Translations under genes and position numbers: made by a program
In this document: piece after piece, positions 1-6,643 of the stretch
Position numbering within the stretch: position 1 is the stretch's first letter
Layout of the letters: every line of letters starts with the position of its first letter
Source: Methylophaga sp.
GTDB taxonomy: Bacteria; Pseudomonadota; Gammaproteobacteria; Nitrosococcales; Methylophagaceae
NCBI GenBank assembly: GCA_007117275.1
Contig: SKGV01000070.1
Coordinates: 1-12,850, forward strand
DNA length: 12,850 bases
Direction of reading: 5' to 3'
The notes under the pieces: generated by a model
Seen by the model: the letters and a program-made list of their open reading frames with translations, nothing else
Told to the model about the DNA's origin: nothing
Database searches by the model: none

Positions 1-69
1 ACGCTCGATAAATCCGAATCCTTTTGCGTCATTGAACCATTTAACGGTTCCAGTCACTTGCTCTGCCAT
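1..69 (-). CDS. Cold-shock protein (CspA family), N-terminal fragment
   Basis: The reverse strand from an ATG at 69 reads 23 uninterrupted codons to the window edge. The protein begins MAEQVTGTVKWFN and continues DAKGFGFIER. The KWFN segment and the KGFGFI motif (RNP1) are hallmarks of the small OB-fold cold-shock proteins, which bind single-stranded RNA or DNA and act as RNA chaperones or antiterminators in the cytoplasm. Full members are about 67-70 residues, so roughly two thirds of the gene lies outside the window. A GAGG ribosome-binding site sits about 7 bases upstream of the ATG. The gene lies downstream of yggX on the same strand but behind a 141 bp gap, so it probably has its own promoter and leader. 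The paralogue (cspA, cspC, cspD or cspE) cannot be settled from 23 residues. Confidence 0.9.
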   Translation of the reverse strand, partial: MAEQVTGTVKWFNDAKGFGFIER

Positions 70-210
70 ATCAACCTCAATCTTTTGCTACATTGCCGCT
101 TGTTTTGAACCGGTTCATCGTCGCTTGATATGAACCTGATCGCATTGTATGCGCAAAACAGGTTAGTACGTCCAGTAATTTTTTAACTGGGATAATGAGT
201 TTGACTGACA
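70..210 (-). promoter_or_regulatory. Intergenic leader region of the cold-shock gene
   Basis: This gap between yggX and the cold-shock gene probably holds the promoter and 5' leader of the latter. On the minus strand a TACAAT hexamer (plus coordinates 144-149) resembles a -10 box, but the best upstream -35 (TGGACG) is weak and 19 bp away. Further downstream are a perfect 12 bp palindrome TGAACCGGTTCA (106-117) and another GGTTC copy at 132-136 (minus sense), then the GAGG ribosome-binding site. A dyad CCAGT-N9-ACTGG lies at 172-190. No hairpin followed by a T run is visible, so there is no convincing terminator for yggX here. That this is a leader is inferred from position and from the long structured leaders known for csp genes. 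Confidence 0.35.
106..117. repeat. Perfect 12 bp palindrome in csp leader
   Basis: TGAACCGGTTCA is its own reverse complement. It lies 37 bp upstream of the cold-shock start codon. Further GAACC/GGTTC copies occur at 34-38, 46-50 and 132-136. It could be a dimeric-protein operator or part of RNA structure in the leader; the sequence alone does not decide between these. Confidence 0.6.
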
Positions 211-477
211 CTATTGAGGCACGTAATCCTCAGGGAGCGCTGAGCCTTCTCCAAAAAAGAATTTCTCCAGCTCAGTTTTGAGAAACTGTTGAGATTTGGG
301 ATCCGCCAGTGATAGGCGATATTCATTAATCAGCATGGTTTGCTGGCCCATCCACATCTGCCAGGCTTCTTTTGATACCGACTCATATAACTGTTTACCG
401 AGATCGCCAGGATAGGGAGGAAAATCTAGGCCCTCCGCCTGTTTATCGAGCTTTACGCAGTGAATCATTCGTGCCAT
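211..477 (-). CDS. yggX: Fe(II)-trafficking / Fe-S protection protein YggX
   Basis: This 88-residue protein matches the YggX family along its whole length (E. coli protein 91 aa). It has the early cysteine (Cys7), the EGLDFPPYPG segment, the SKEAWQMW core, the QTMLINEYRL stretch and a C-terminal PEDYVP tail. YggX is a small cytoplasmic protein implicated in labile-iron handling and in protecting [4Fe-4S] enzymes from oxidative damage. The ATG at 477 has a very strong ribosome-binding site (AAGGAGG, ending about 6 bases upstream). It starts 23 bp after the mutY stop on the same strand, so the two are almost certainly cotranscribed. The pairing is conserved in Gammaproteobacteria and fits MutY's Fe-S cluster. 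The start and family are secure; the precise biochemical role is less settled in the literature. Confidence 0.95.
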   Translation of the reverse strand: MARMIHCVKLDKQAEGLDFPPYPGDLGKQLYESVSKEAWQMWMGQQTMLINEYRLSLADPKSQQFLKTELEKFFFGEGSALPEDYVPQ

Positions 478-500
478 GAATGGCCTCCTTGGATGAATGT

Positions 501-1556
501 TTAAAGTTGCCTGACCAGTGCCTTAACAGGTGCAGGCAAGGCGAGTTTTTCAGCAGCACTTATTTTAACCCAGATACGATCAGGCTTGTCGGCAATGACA
601 GTTAAAGCATGAGCAAGTGTCATTTTGAGCGGCTGTATGTTCAACTTGAAATGCGAAAAGATATGCTGAAACGGCGTCAATGATAGCGTCTCGCTGATGG
701 GTATTTGCAGACGTTGACAGACACTCTCCATATCAGCATCGGTAAATTCCGGAAAGCACCACAAGCCACCCCAGATACCTGTGCCAGGTCTTTTCATCAG
801 CAGAATTTCCTGATGTGTATTTTCAACCACCAACCACTGCACATGTTTGACCGGCACCGTTTTTTTCGGACGAGGTCGCGGGTAGTCTGAAACAGTGTTC
901 TGGGCATAAGCCAGACAATGTGATTGAAGTGGGCAGCGTTGGCAGTCAGGTCGTGAGCGAGTACATAAGGTAGCCCCCAGATCCATCTGTGCCTGGGTGT
1001 ATTTTGCAAGGTCTTTGTTAGGCAGCAATGCTTCTGCCCATTGCCATAATTGCTTTTCAACCTGTGGCCTTCCTGGCCAGTCGTTTACTGCATAAAACCG
1101 GCTGAGCACACGTTTGACGTTGCCATCCAAAATGGCTTGACGCTGATGAAATGCCAGTGCCATGATGGCGCCAGCGGTTGAGCGTCCGATACCAGGAAGT
1201 CTTTGTAGTTGCTCAAGATCTGCAGGAAGCTCGCTATCAAATTCGTGGTATATGATTTGGGCGCTTTTGTGCAGGTTCCTGCCTCTGGCGTAATAGCCGA
1301 GGCCAGACCAGTATGCTAGCACCTCATCGAGCTTGGCTGTCGCCAGAGCTGCAATGTCCGGAAACCTCTGCATAAAACGCACATAGTACGGAATCACCGT
1401 GTTGACCTGTGTTTGCTGCAGCATGATTTCTGAAACCCAGACCTGATAGGGGGTCACCGATTGTTGCCACGGCAGATCCTTGCGGCCATGCTTTTCATAC
1501 CAGTCGAGCAGGGCTTCACTAAAATTAAATGTTGTCTGAATAGAAAGCGTCTTCAC
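501..1556 (-). CDS. mutY: A/G-specific adenine DNA glycosylase MutY
   Basis: This 351-residue base-excision repair enzyme removes adenine mispaired with 8-oxoguanine or guanine (E. coli MutY is 350 aa). Visible features are Glu43 in the WVSEIMLQQTQV segment (equivalent to catalytic E37), a helix-hairpin-helix at about 120-131 (LPGIGRSTAGAI), and catalytic Asp144 in ILDGNVKRVL. The [4Fe-4S] ligands are Cys198-X6-Cys205-X2-Cys208-X5-Cys214. A C-terminal NUDIX-like domain (about 235-351) recognises 8-oxoG; it carries WGGLWCFPEF and the FSHF motif. The start is GTG at 1556: it is the only plausible initiator between the asmA stop and the conserved N-terminus, and it has no clear Shine-Dalgarno. 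The gene lies 36 bp after asmA and 23 bp before yggX, so it is an operon member, probably translated partly by coupling. Confidence 0.96.
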   Translation of the reverse strand: MKTLSIQTTFNFSEALLDWYEKHGRKDLPWQQSVTPYQVWVSEIMLQQTQVNTVIPYYVRFMQRFPDIAALATAKLDEVLAYWSGLGYYARGRNLHKSAQIIYHEFDSELPADLEQLQRLPGIGRSTAGAIMALAFHQRQAILDGNVKRVLSRFYAVNDWPGRPQVEKQLWQWAEALLPNKDLAKYTQAQMDLGATLCTRSRPDCQRCPLQSHCLAYAQNTVSDYPRPRPKKTVPVKHVQWLVVENTHQEILLMKRPGTGIWGGLWCFPEFTDADMESVCQRLQIPISETLSLTPFQHIFSHFKLNIQPLKMTLAHALTVIADKPDRIWVKISAAEKLALPAPVKALVRQL

Positions 1557-1592
1557 TTCAAAGTGCGCAGGTAATGCTTGTTTTTCAGTGAC

Positions 1593-4331
1593 TCAAAATA
1601 GACGACGTAAGCGGTTTTGCAACTCATCTTTTAGTTGATCTTCAATAGACTTGTCAGGTTCTGTTTTTTTCTCCTCAGAAGCGGTGTCTGATTCTGCTGT
1701 GTCCTCATTTGAAGTCACGCCATTCGATGGCGGGGCTAGTGCGCCACCCAGAAGACCGCCAAGACCTTCACCGATTTTATCACCAAGATGTTCTTGAATT
1801 TGTTCTGCAGCACGACCACGCAGTTCTTCAGTGGCTCTGTCGCGAAGCAGGCCAGCAAGGTCGACCGAGGGTCTTGGATTATCAAAACTGCCAGTGATTC
1901 TAACTGGAATGGTCAGTCCACGCAGATCCGTAAGTTCACGGCCACCTTGTCCCTCAAGTGATCCCACCACGGCGACTCGCAGCGTGTAATCTAAGCGCTC
2001 TTGAGCTAAGTCCACATTGCCGGCACCGCTGACACGTAATAGAGGCGACATCAGGCTGAAATCCTGGTTGTCGATAACGCCATTACGGGCAGTGAAACTA
2101 CCACCGAGACTACTAAAGTCTGTTTGAACGGGTTGAACAGATTCTGGCAAAGACTGGCCGCTGATGGCGGCTCTGGCGCGACGAATAGCCTCGGCAAGGT
2201 TGACGCCTTTGAGTGCTCCATTGGTAAACGAGAAGTCTCCGGTTCCACTCAGAGTTTGCTTAATCGCTTCGGGGTTATTACCAGTCGCAGTTAGCTTGGC
2301 ACTGGCATTGACGGTGCCGCTGATTTTGCTATCTCCGGTCAGATCATCAAGCAAAGGTCCTGCCTGTATACCTTGCAGTTTTTCATTCATGCTCAGCTGG
2401 ATCAGGTCATTGCGAGCATCTATCACCACATTGCCGGTATATTGCCCCTGATACATTTCTGCCCTCAGAGGCGATAACTTTACCAGTCCGTCTTCTGCGT
2501 CTAGTGTCAGCTGGATATTTTGGCTGTGCAGGCCAGCGATTTTCAGTGTGCCGATTTTGATGTTGCCTTTGGCGTTGAGTTGACGGATTGCATCAAATGG
2601 TAACTCTGCTGGCGCTGCTGTCGATGCAGCGTTGCTGCTTGAGCTAGTGGCGTTGACGGTCTGGGATGGCTCTGATGCTGGCGGTAGATAGCGATCTGCG
2701 TCAATTTGATCCAGTTGTAGATCAAATCTGAGCGCAGGCTGGTCAAAATTACCGACAGAAAATTGTCCGGTAAGCGTGCTTTGATCCAGTTTAACGTTGA
2801 GCTCTGTCAAGGCAATGTGCTGATTAGAGCCGCTGATTTTGCTGCGTAGCTCAAAATGCTCAAGGGTAGAACTGTCCGCCATGTCAGGCAGTAAAATCTG
2901 CAAGTCTCGAGTCAGCGAACGTAGATTGAAAGGCTTGATGTGCAGATCAGCATTGAATGAGGGCGTTTCTGACAAAATATCATGGACGTTCAGATGCGCC
3001 TTGATCAGCAAATCCTGAAACTCCACAACCAGATCTGCCACGCTGAGGGTCTGATTGTGCAGGTCAACGGTCGCTGCAGTGGTTAATTTTAACTCTGCCT
3101 TGCCTCCTGGCATGGCTGCATCGGTGATGCTTGCAGCAAGTTGCAGATTGTCTATTTGGGTTTGCTGCTTGCCAGCATCAGCAGCAAGTTGCGCCGTTAG
3201 CTGGGCCACAATGTTTTGTGTGTCCTTGCTGAAATCAAGCGTGAGATCAAGCAGGGGAATCGCAAGCGATTGCGCCGCCAGATCTGCACTAACATCACCA
3301 GTTAATTGAATGTTTGCATCGGTGAATACGGGTTCTGCAATGCCACGACTGTTAGCGCTAGCTGAGAGTTTGAATTGTGAAATACTGGCTTTTTCATTAC
3401 CGATATCCGCCAGAAAGTGGCCATTTAGACTGATATTTGCTTCGGAAAACATCGCATCAGGACCATCGCCATTGAGCTGACTTTTCATTGCAAGGTCACC
3501 AATGTTGATGATCTGTTTATGCATGTCAGCATTTACGTTACCCCGGATATCGAGGCTGAGTTGTGCGACGGGCAGTTGTCTCAATTGAGCAACGGATGTC
3601 AGCCTAAGCTTATCGAGCGTGTATTGTTGGTTTTCAATATCCAGCAGCAGATCCGTATTCACTGTGAAATGAGCAGTGACTTCAGGTTGAGCACTGATGA
3701 GATCAAAAGCGGCTTTGACAGATGTCGGTTTACCGGGCAAGAGTGGATCGGTTGTCAGATTCATGTTGCGAAGCTGAACGTGTTCGCCTTTGCTGTCATC
3801 AGCCCAGAGAATATTGGCATTGCTTAGTCGAACACCGGCAATGCTAATGGCGCTAAGCGCAGGTGAACGGTCAGTATCAATTTCTGAGTATGCGCTACTG
3901 GTAGCTGAATCTTTTTTTTGTGTATCTGAACCAGTTTCGCTCCCAGCTAGATCCGCCCAGTTGGTCTGGCCAGACTCGTTGGTTTCAAGATTGAGCACCA
4001 GACCGTCGAGCACAATCGTGTCAACTTCCAGATTTTTTCGCAGTAGTGGCATCAATTTGATGCGAATTTCGGCGGCATCAACCTGGGCAAAATGTTCGGT
4101 TTTGAAACCGCGGGCATTACTCAGTGATGTGGGACCAAGTTCCAGGGCTAACCACGGGAAAACCGACAAACCAATATCGCCCTCGAGGGTCAGTGTGCGA
4201 CCAGTGACTCGCTCGACTTGTTGAGAGATCTGATCTTTGTAATCATTCGGGTCAATGATGAATGGTAATGCAAGCAGCGCTGCTATGACTAATATCAGAA
4301 AGGCGATGATCAGCTTGATCAATAGTCGCAT
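1593..4331 (-). CDS. asmA: AsmA-family envelope protein (long form)
   Basis: This 912-residue protein opens with a single N-terminal membrane segment (about 4-26), followed by FIIDPNDYK, VERVTGRTLTLEGDI and LSVFPWLALELG, which are the signature of the AsmA family. The body is a long run of short beta-rich repeats, expected to form the elongated periplasmic beta-groove of AsmA/TamB-type proteins. These are linked to outer-membrane biogenesis and inter-membrane phospholipid transport. The AsmA C-terminal region (about 680-850) includes GTGDFSFTNGALKGVNLAEAI. Three low-complexity, Ser/Thr- or Asp/Glu-rich linkers lie near 130-158, 550-577 and 865-898. E. coli AsmA is 617 aa, so this is a long relative. 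The ATG at 4331 has only a weak AGGA upstream. A promoter lies immediately 5' (4366-4394), and mutY and yggX follow. Confidence 0.9.
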   Translation of the reverse strand: MRLLIKLIIAFLILVIAALLALPFIIDPNDYKDQISQQVERVTGRTLTLEGDIGLSVFPWLALELGPTSLSNARGFKTEHFAQVDAAEIRIKLMPLLRKNLEVDTIVLDGLVLNLETNESGQTNWADLAGSETGSDTQKKDSATSSAYSEIDTDRSPALSAISIAGVRLSNANILWADDSKGEHVQLRNMNLTTDPLLPGKPTSVKAAFDLISAQPEVTAHFTVNTDLLLDIENQQYTLDKLRLTSVAQLRQLPVAQLSLDIRGNVNADMHKQIINIGDLAMKSQLNGDGPDAMFSEANISLNGHFLADIGNEKASISQFKLSASANSRGIAEPVFTDANIQLTGDVSADLAAQSLAIPLLDLTLDFSKDTQNIVAQLTAQLAADAGKQQTQIDNLQLAASITDAAMPGGKAELKLTTAATVDLHNQTLSVADLVVEFQDLLIKAHLNVHDILSETPSFNADLHIKPFNLRSLTRDLQILLPDMADSSTLEHFELRSKISGSNQHIALTELNVKLDQSTLTGQFSVGNFDQPALRFDLQLDQIDADRYLPPASEPSQTVNATSSSSNAASTAAPAELPFDAIRQLNAKGNIKIGTLKIAGLHSQNIQLTLDAEDGLVKLSPLRAEMYQGQYTGNVVIDARNDLIQLSMNEKLQGIQAGPLLDDLTGDSKISGTVNASAKLTATGNNPEAIKQTLSGTGDFSFTNGALKGVNLAEAIRRARAAISGQSLPESVQPVQTDFSSLGGSFTARNGVIDNQDFSLMSPLLRVSGAGNVDLAQERLDYTLRVAVVGSLEGQGGRELTDLRGLTIPVRITGSFDNPRPSVDLAGLLRDRATEELRGRAAEQIQEHLGDKIGEGLGGLLGGALAPPSNGVTSNEDTAESDTASEEKKTEPDKSIEDQLKDELQNRLRRLF

Positions 4332-4365
4332 GGTAGTGTTGTCCTGAAGTTACCGTAATGCAGCG

Positions 4366-4394
4366 ATGATAAGTCAAAACGGCGACCATCTCAA
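4366..4394 (-). promoter_or_regulatory. Sigma70-type promoter for asmA-mutY-yggX
   Basis: On the minus strand, TTGAGA (plus 4389-4394, 5 of 6 to the -35 consensus) is followed after exactly 17 bp by TATCAT (4366-4371, 5 of 6 to the -10 consensus). Transcription would begin near 4359, giving a leader of about 28 nt to the asmA ATG at 4331. The site lies in the 79 bp gap after the upstream transporter gene, so asmA-mutY-yggX can be expressed independently. This is assigned from sequence match and position only. Confidence 0.55.
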
Positions 4395-4410
4395 AACTGT
4401 TATGGAAGAC

Positions 4411-5694
4411 TTACTGCAGAGTATTGTTGTCGTCAGCGGCTATTTGACGAATTCTGACGGTCTTGATGGCGTTGTCGGCTGTCTGTACCACTTCGATTAT
4501 GTAATTGTCGATTCGCAGGCTGACGCCTGGATCGGGAATGCTTTCTAAGTACTCCAGTACCAGCCCGTTAATCGTTTTAGGCCCCTCGGTTGGTAAGGTC
4601 CAGTCGTTGTTTCTATTGAGTTCCCGGATGTTGGCGGTGCCATTGACCAGGTAACTGCCATCATCCTGTGGGTGAATATCCTTGTCATCGTCAATAATCT
4701 CCGCCGTGAATTCTCCAACAATCTCCTGAAAAATATCCTCAAGCGTAATCAGTCCTAATAGATCACCGTATTCATCGACTACCAGGCCGGTGCGTCTTCG
4801 GTTGCGCTGAAACTGGATTAATTGAGTGTTGAGTGGCGTGCCCTCCGGAACGAAGTAAGCAGGCTTAACGATGTGGCGAAAGCTCTCTGGGGTTAGGTTG
4901 TCCTGAGTAATTAGGTTAAGAGCCTTGCGAACATGCAGGATGCCAACAATATTATCCATACTGTCGGCATAGATGGGCAGTCTAGTATGGCCACAATGAG
5001 ATAGCTGTTGGATGATGTCAGGAAAGGGTGAATTGATATCGATACCTTCAATTTCCGTGCGTGGCACCATGGCATCATCGACCGTGATTTGTTCCAGATC
5101 GAGAATGCTCATCAGCATGTCTTTGTGACGGCTGGGAATCATGCTGCCAGCCTCCATGAGTGCAACACGCAGTTCCTCGGTATTAATTGCAGAGGAGGCA
5201 ACATCTTCCGGAGATACTCCCAGTAGGCGAAGCATTCGGTTTGTGATGCTGTTAATTGACCAGACCAGAGGGTGAAGCAGAATTTGTAGCGGCTTGAGTA
5301 CGAAACTGGCAGGAAACGCTACTCGCTCAGGATGAAGTGCCGCAAGTGTTTTAGGCGTGACCTCAGCAAATAGCAGAATAATGATGGTCAAGGCGAAGGT
5401 GGCGAAAACAATACCATTTTCGCCCATCAATCTGATACCAATGACGGTGGCGATGGCTGAGGCAAAGATATTAACGAAGTTGTTGCCAAGCAGAATCAGA
5501 CCAATCAGTCGATCTGGCCTGGCCAGAAGTTCACTGGCGATGATAGCGCCGCGCACACCTTCCTGCTCCAGATGACGCAGGCGATAGCGGTTGAGAGCCA
5601 TCAGAGCCGTTTCCGAACTTGAAAAAAAGGCGGATAGCAATAACAGCCCAAACAGCAACACAAACAGTGCCAGTAATGAGATATCCTCAAGCAT
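4411..5694 (-). CDS. CNNM/CorC-family divalent-cation transporter with CBS pair (CorB/YfjD-like)
   Basis: This 427-residue inner-membrane protein has an N-terminal DUF21/CNNM transmembrane domain (about 1-165). It contains the conserved polar motifs SSSETA (25-30), GNNFVNI (70-76) and EVTPKT (111-116), which supply the Mg2+ site in this family. A pair of CBS domains follows (about 205-325; MVPRTEIEGID, TRLPIYADS, LVVDEYGDLLGLITLEDI). The C-terminus is a CorC/HlyC domain (about 345-420; GTANIRELN, TINGLVLEYL). The order matches E. coli YfjD (CorB). Family members export or exchange Mg2+/Co2+ under control of nucleotide binding by the CBS domains. The start is ATG at 5694; a longer reading upstream would overlap ypjD and add non-homologous residues. 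It begins 2 bp after the ypjD stop, so the two genes form one transcript and are probably translationally coupled. Confidence 0.92.
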   Translation of the reverse strand: MLEDISLLALFVLLFGLLLLSAFFSSSETALMALNRYRLRHLEQEGVRGAIIASELLARPDRLIGLILLGNNFVNIFASAIATVIGIRLMGENGIVFATFALTIIILLFAEVTPKTLAALHPERVAFPASFVLKPLQILLHPLVWSINSITNRMLRLLGVSPEDVASSAINTEELRVALMEAGSMIPSRHKDMLMSILDLEQITVDDAMVPRTEIEGIDINSPFPDIIQQLSHCGHTRLPIYADSMDNIVGILHVRKALNLITQDNLTPESFRHIVKPAYFVPEGTPLNTQLIQFQRNRRRTGLVVDEYGDLLGLITLEDIFQEIVGEFTAEIIDDDKDIHPQDDGSYLVNGTANIRELNRNNDWTLPTEGPKTINGLVLEYLESIPDPGVSLRIDNYIIEVVQTADNAIKTVRIRQIAADDNNTLQ

Positions 5695-5696
5695 AG

Positions 5697-6497
5697 TTAT
5701 CGACCCAGAATAAACTCCAACACCAGCTTGCTGCCGACAAAGGCCAAGAGCAAAAAGCTGAATCCTGCCAGCGTCCAACGCACGGCAGTCTTGCTGCGCC
5801 AACCGTGTCGGTGCCTGCCCCACATTAATGCCGCAAATACACACCAGGCAATAATCGACAGCAGTGTTTTGTGAGCCAGTTTTTGACGAAAAATATCTTC
5901 AATAAACATCAATCCAGTGACTAAACCCAGCGACAACAAAATGAAGCCCGCGGTCAGTAGCTGAAATAGTGCTGACTCCATAGTTTGCAGTGGTGGTAAC
6001 TTACGAATCAGCCCAGCAGCGTCACGTCGCCGCAAATGTTTTTCCTGAATGGCCAGCACAATTGCCTGAATTGCTGCCAGCGTGAAAAGGCTGTATGCGG
6101 CAACAGACAGCAACACATGCCATTCAACAGCAGGATTTCGCAAAATGCCGTTTGCCGCGGCGGGGACTTCAAACTTGAGCATTAAAATCAGAACTACCAG
6201 GGGATAAACAACGATGCCTGGATGCGCTGATTGCATTCGGGTGCCGATAATCGTCACCAACAAGGCCATCAGCCATGCGGCGATCGACAAGCTGTTCATC
6301 AAGCCCAGTTGCCAGCCAATATCCGTGCGCACAGAAAAGATAATGTCTGTGGCGTGAAACAATAGGGCCAGAACTGTCATTATCCCTACTGGTAAGGCCA
6401 GTTGTGAGGGTTGACTGTCCGGTCGAACAAAACCGCGAATCAAAATGGCACTGCAGCCCAGGTAAAACAGGAACGCCAGCGCATTGGCAATAGCCAT
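5697..6497 (-). CDS. ypjD: CcsA/CcmC-like inner-membrane protein YpjD
   Basis: This 266-residue, almost wholly hydrophobic protein has about eight membrane segments and matches the YpjD branch of the cytochrome c assembly (CcsA/CcmC/CcmF) superfamily (E. coli YpjD is 263 aa). Candidate haem-ligand histidines retained in membrane segments are His48 (LLFHATDIIF), His127 (VEWHVLLSVAAYSLF) and His209 (LAHKTLLSII). The tryptophan-rich WWD motif of true haem-delivery proteins is not evident. No cytochrome c maturation genes are nearby. Its neighbour is instead a CNNM/CorC-type metal transporter 2 bp downstream, as in E. coli, which suggests a role tied to that transporter; the function is uncertain. 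The ATG at 6497 has AAGGA about 10 bases upstream. It diverges from ffh across a 146 bp shared control region. Confidence 0.88.
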   Translation of the reverse strand: MAIANALAFLFYLGCSAILIRGFVRPDSQPSQLALPVGIMTVLALLFHATDIIFSVRTDIGWQLGLMNSLSIAAWLMALLVTIIGTRMQSAHPGIVVYPLVVLILMLKFEVPAAANGILRNPAVEWHVLLSVAAYSLFTLAAIQAIVLAIQEKHLRRRDAAGLIRKLPPLQTMESALFQLLTAGFILLSLGLVTGLMFIEDIFRQKLAHKTLLSIIAWCVFAALMWGRHRHGWRSKTAVRWTLAGFSFLLLAFVGSKLVLEFILGR

Positions 6498-6560
6498 GTG
6501 TGAAAGATCCTTTATTTGCTCTTGATAGTGTTTGAATTCTGCATGATAAACGAACTCGGA

Positions 6561-6588
6561 GGGACCTGAACACTATATCGGTTATAAT
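6561..6588 (+). promoter_or_regulatory. Candidate promoter for ffh
   Basis: A perfect TATAAT -10 box lies at 6583-6588, with a weak -35 (GGGACC, 3 of 6) 16 bp upstream at 6561-6566. Transcription would start near 6595, leaving a leader of about 49 nt to the ffh ATG. The region is shared with divergent ypjD. The -10 box reads ATTATAAC on the other strand, so it could also serve leftward transcription, but no good -35 is visible there. A TATCAT at 6542-6547 (reverse sense) is another weak possibility for ypjD. Confidence 0.4.
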
Positions 6589-6643
6589 CTGCGCATGACA
6601 CAATGCTGTTCCAGCTTCCACTAACCAGAGCTTGAGTGAGAAT

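Noticed and set aside
172..190. Possible terminator of yggX
   Set aside because: The stem is only 5 bp with a 9-base AT-rich loop and no downstream T run on the minus strand.
3790..4224. 144-codon open frame on the plus strand opposite the asmA 5' part
   Set aside because: It is antisense to a clearly conserved AsmA N-terminus, has no ribosome-binding site, and its translation resembles no known family; it is a shadow of the other strand's codon use.
5695..5844. 50-residue N-terminal extension of the CNNM/CorC transporter
   Set aside because: The extension overlaps ypjD codons, is Cys/Gln-rich and not membrane-like, and the family N-terminus begins at the ATG at 5694.
6169..6621. 150-codon minus-strand frame overlapping the ypjD start
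   Set aside because: It runs out of frame through the well-conserved ypjD N-terminal half and extends into the divergent promoter region; its composition looks like a shifted reading of membrane-protein codons.
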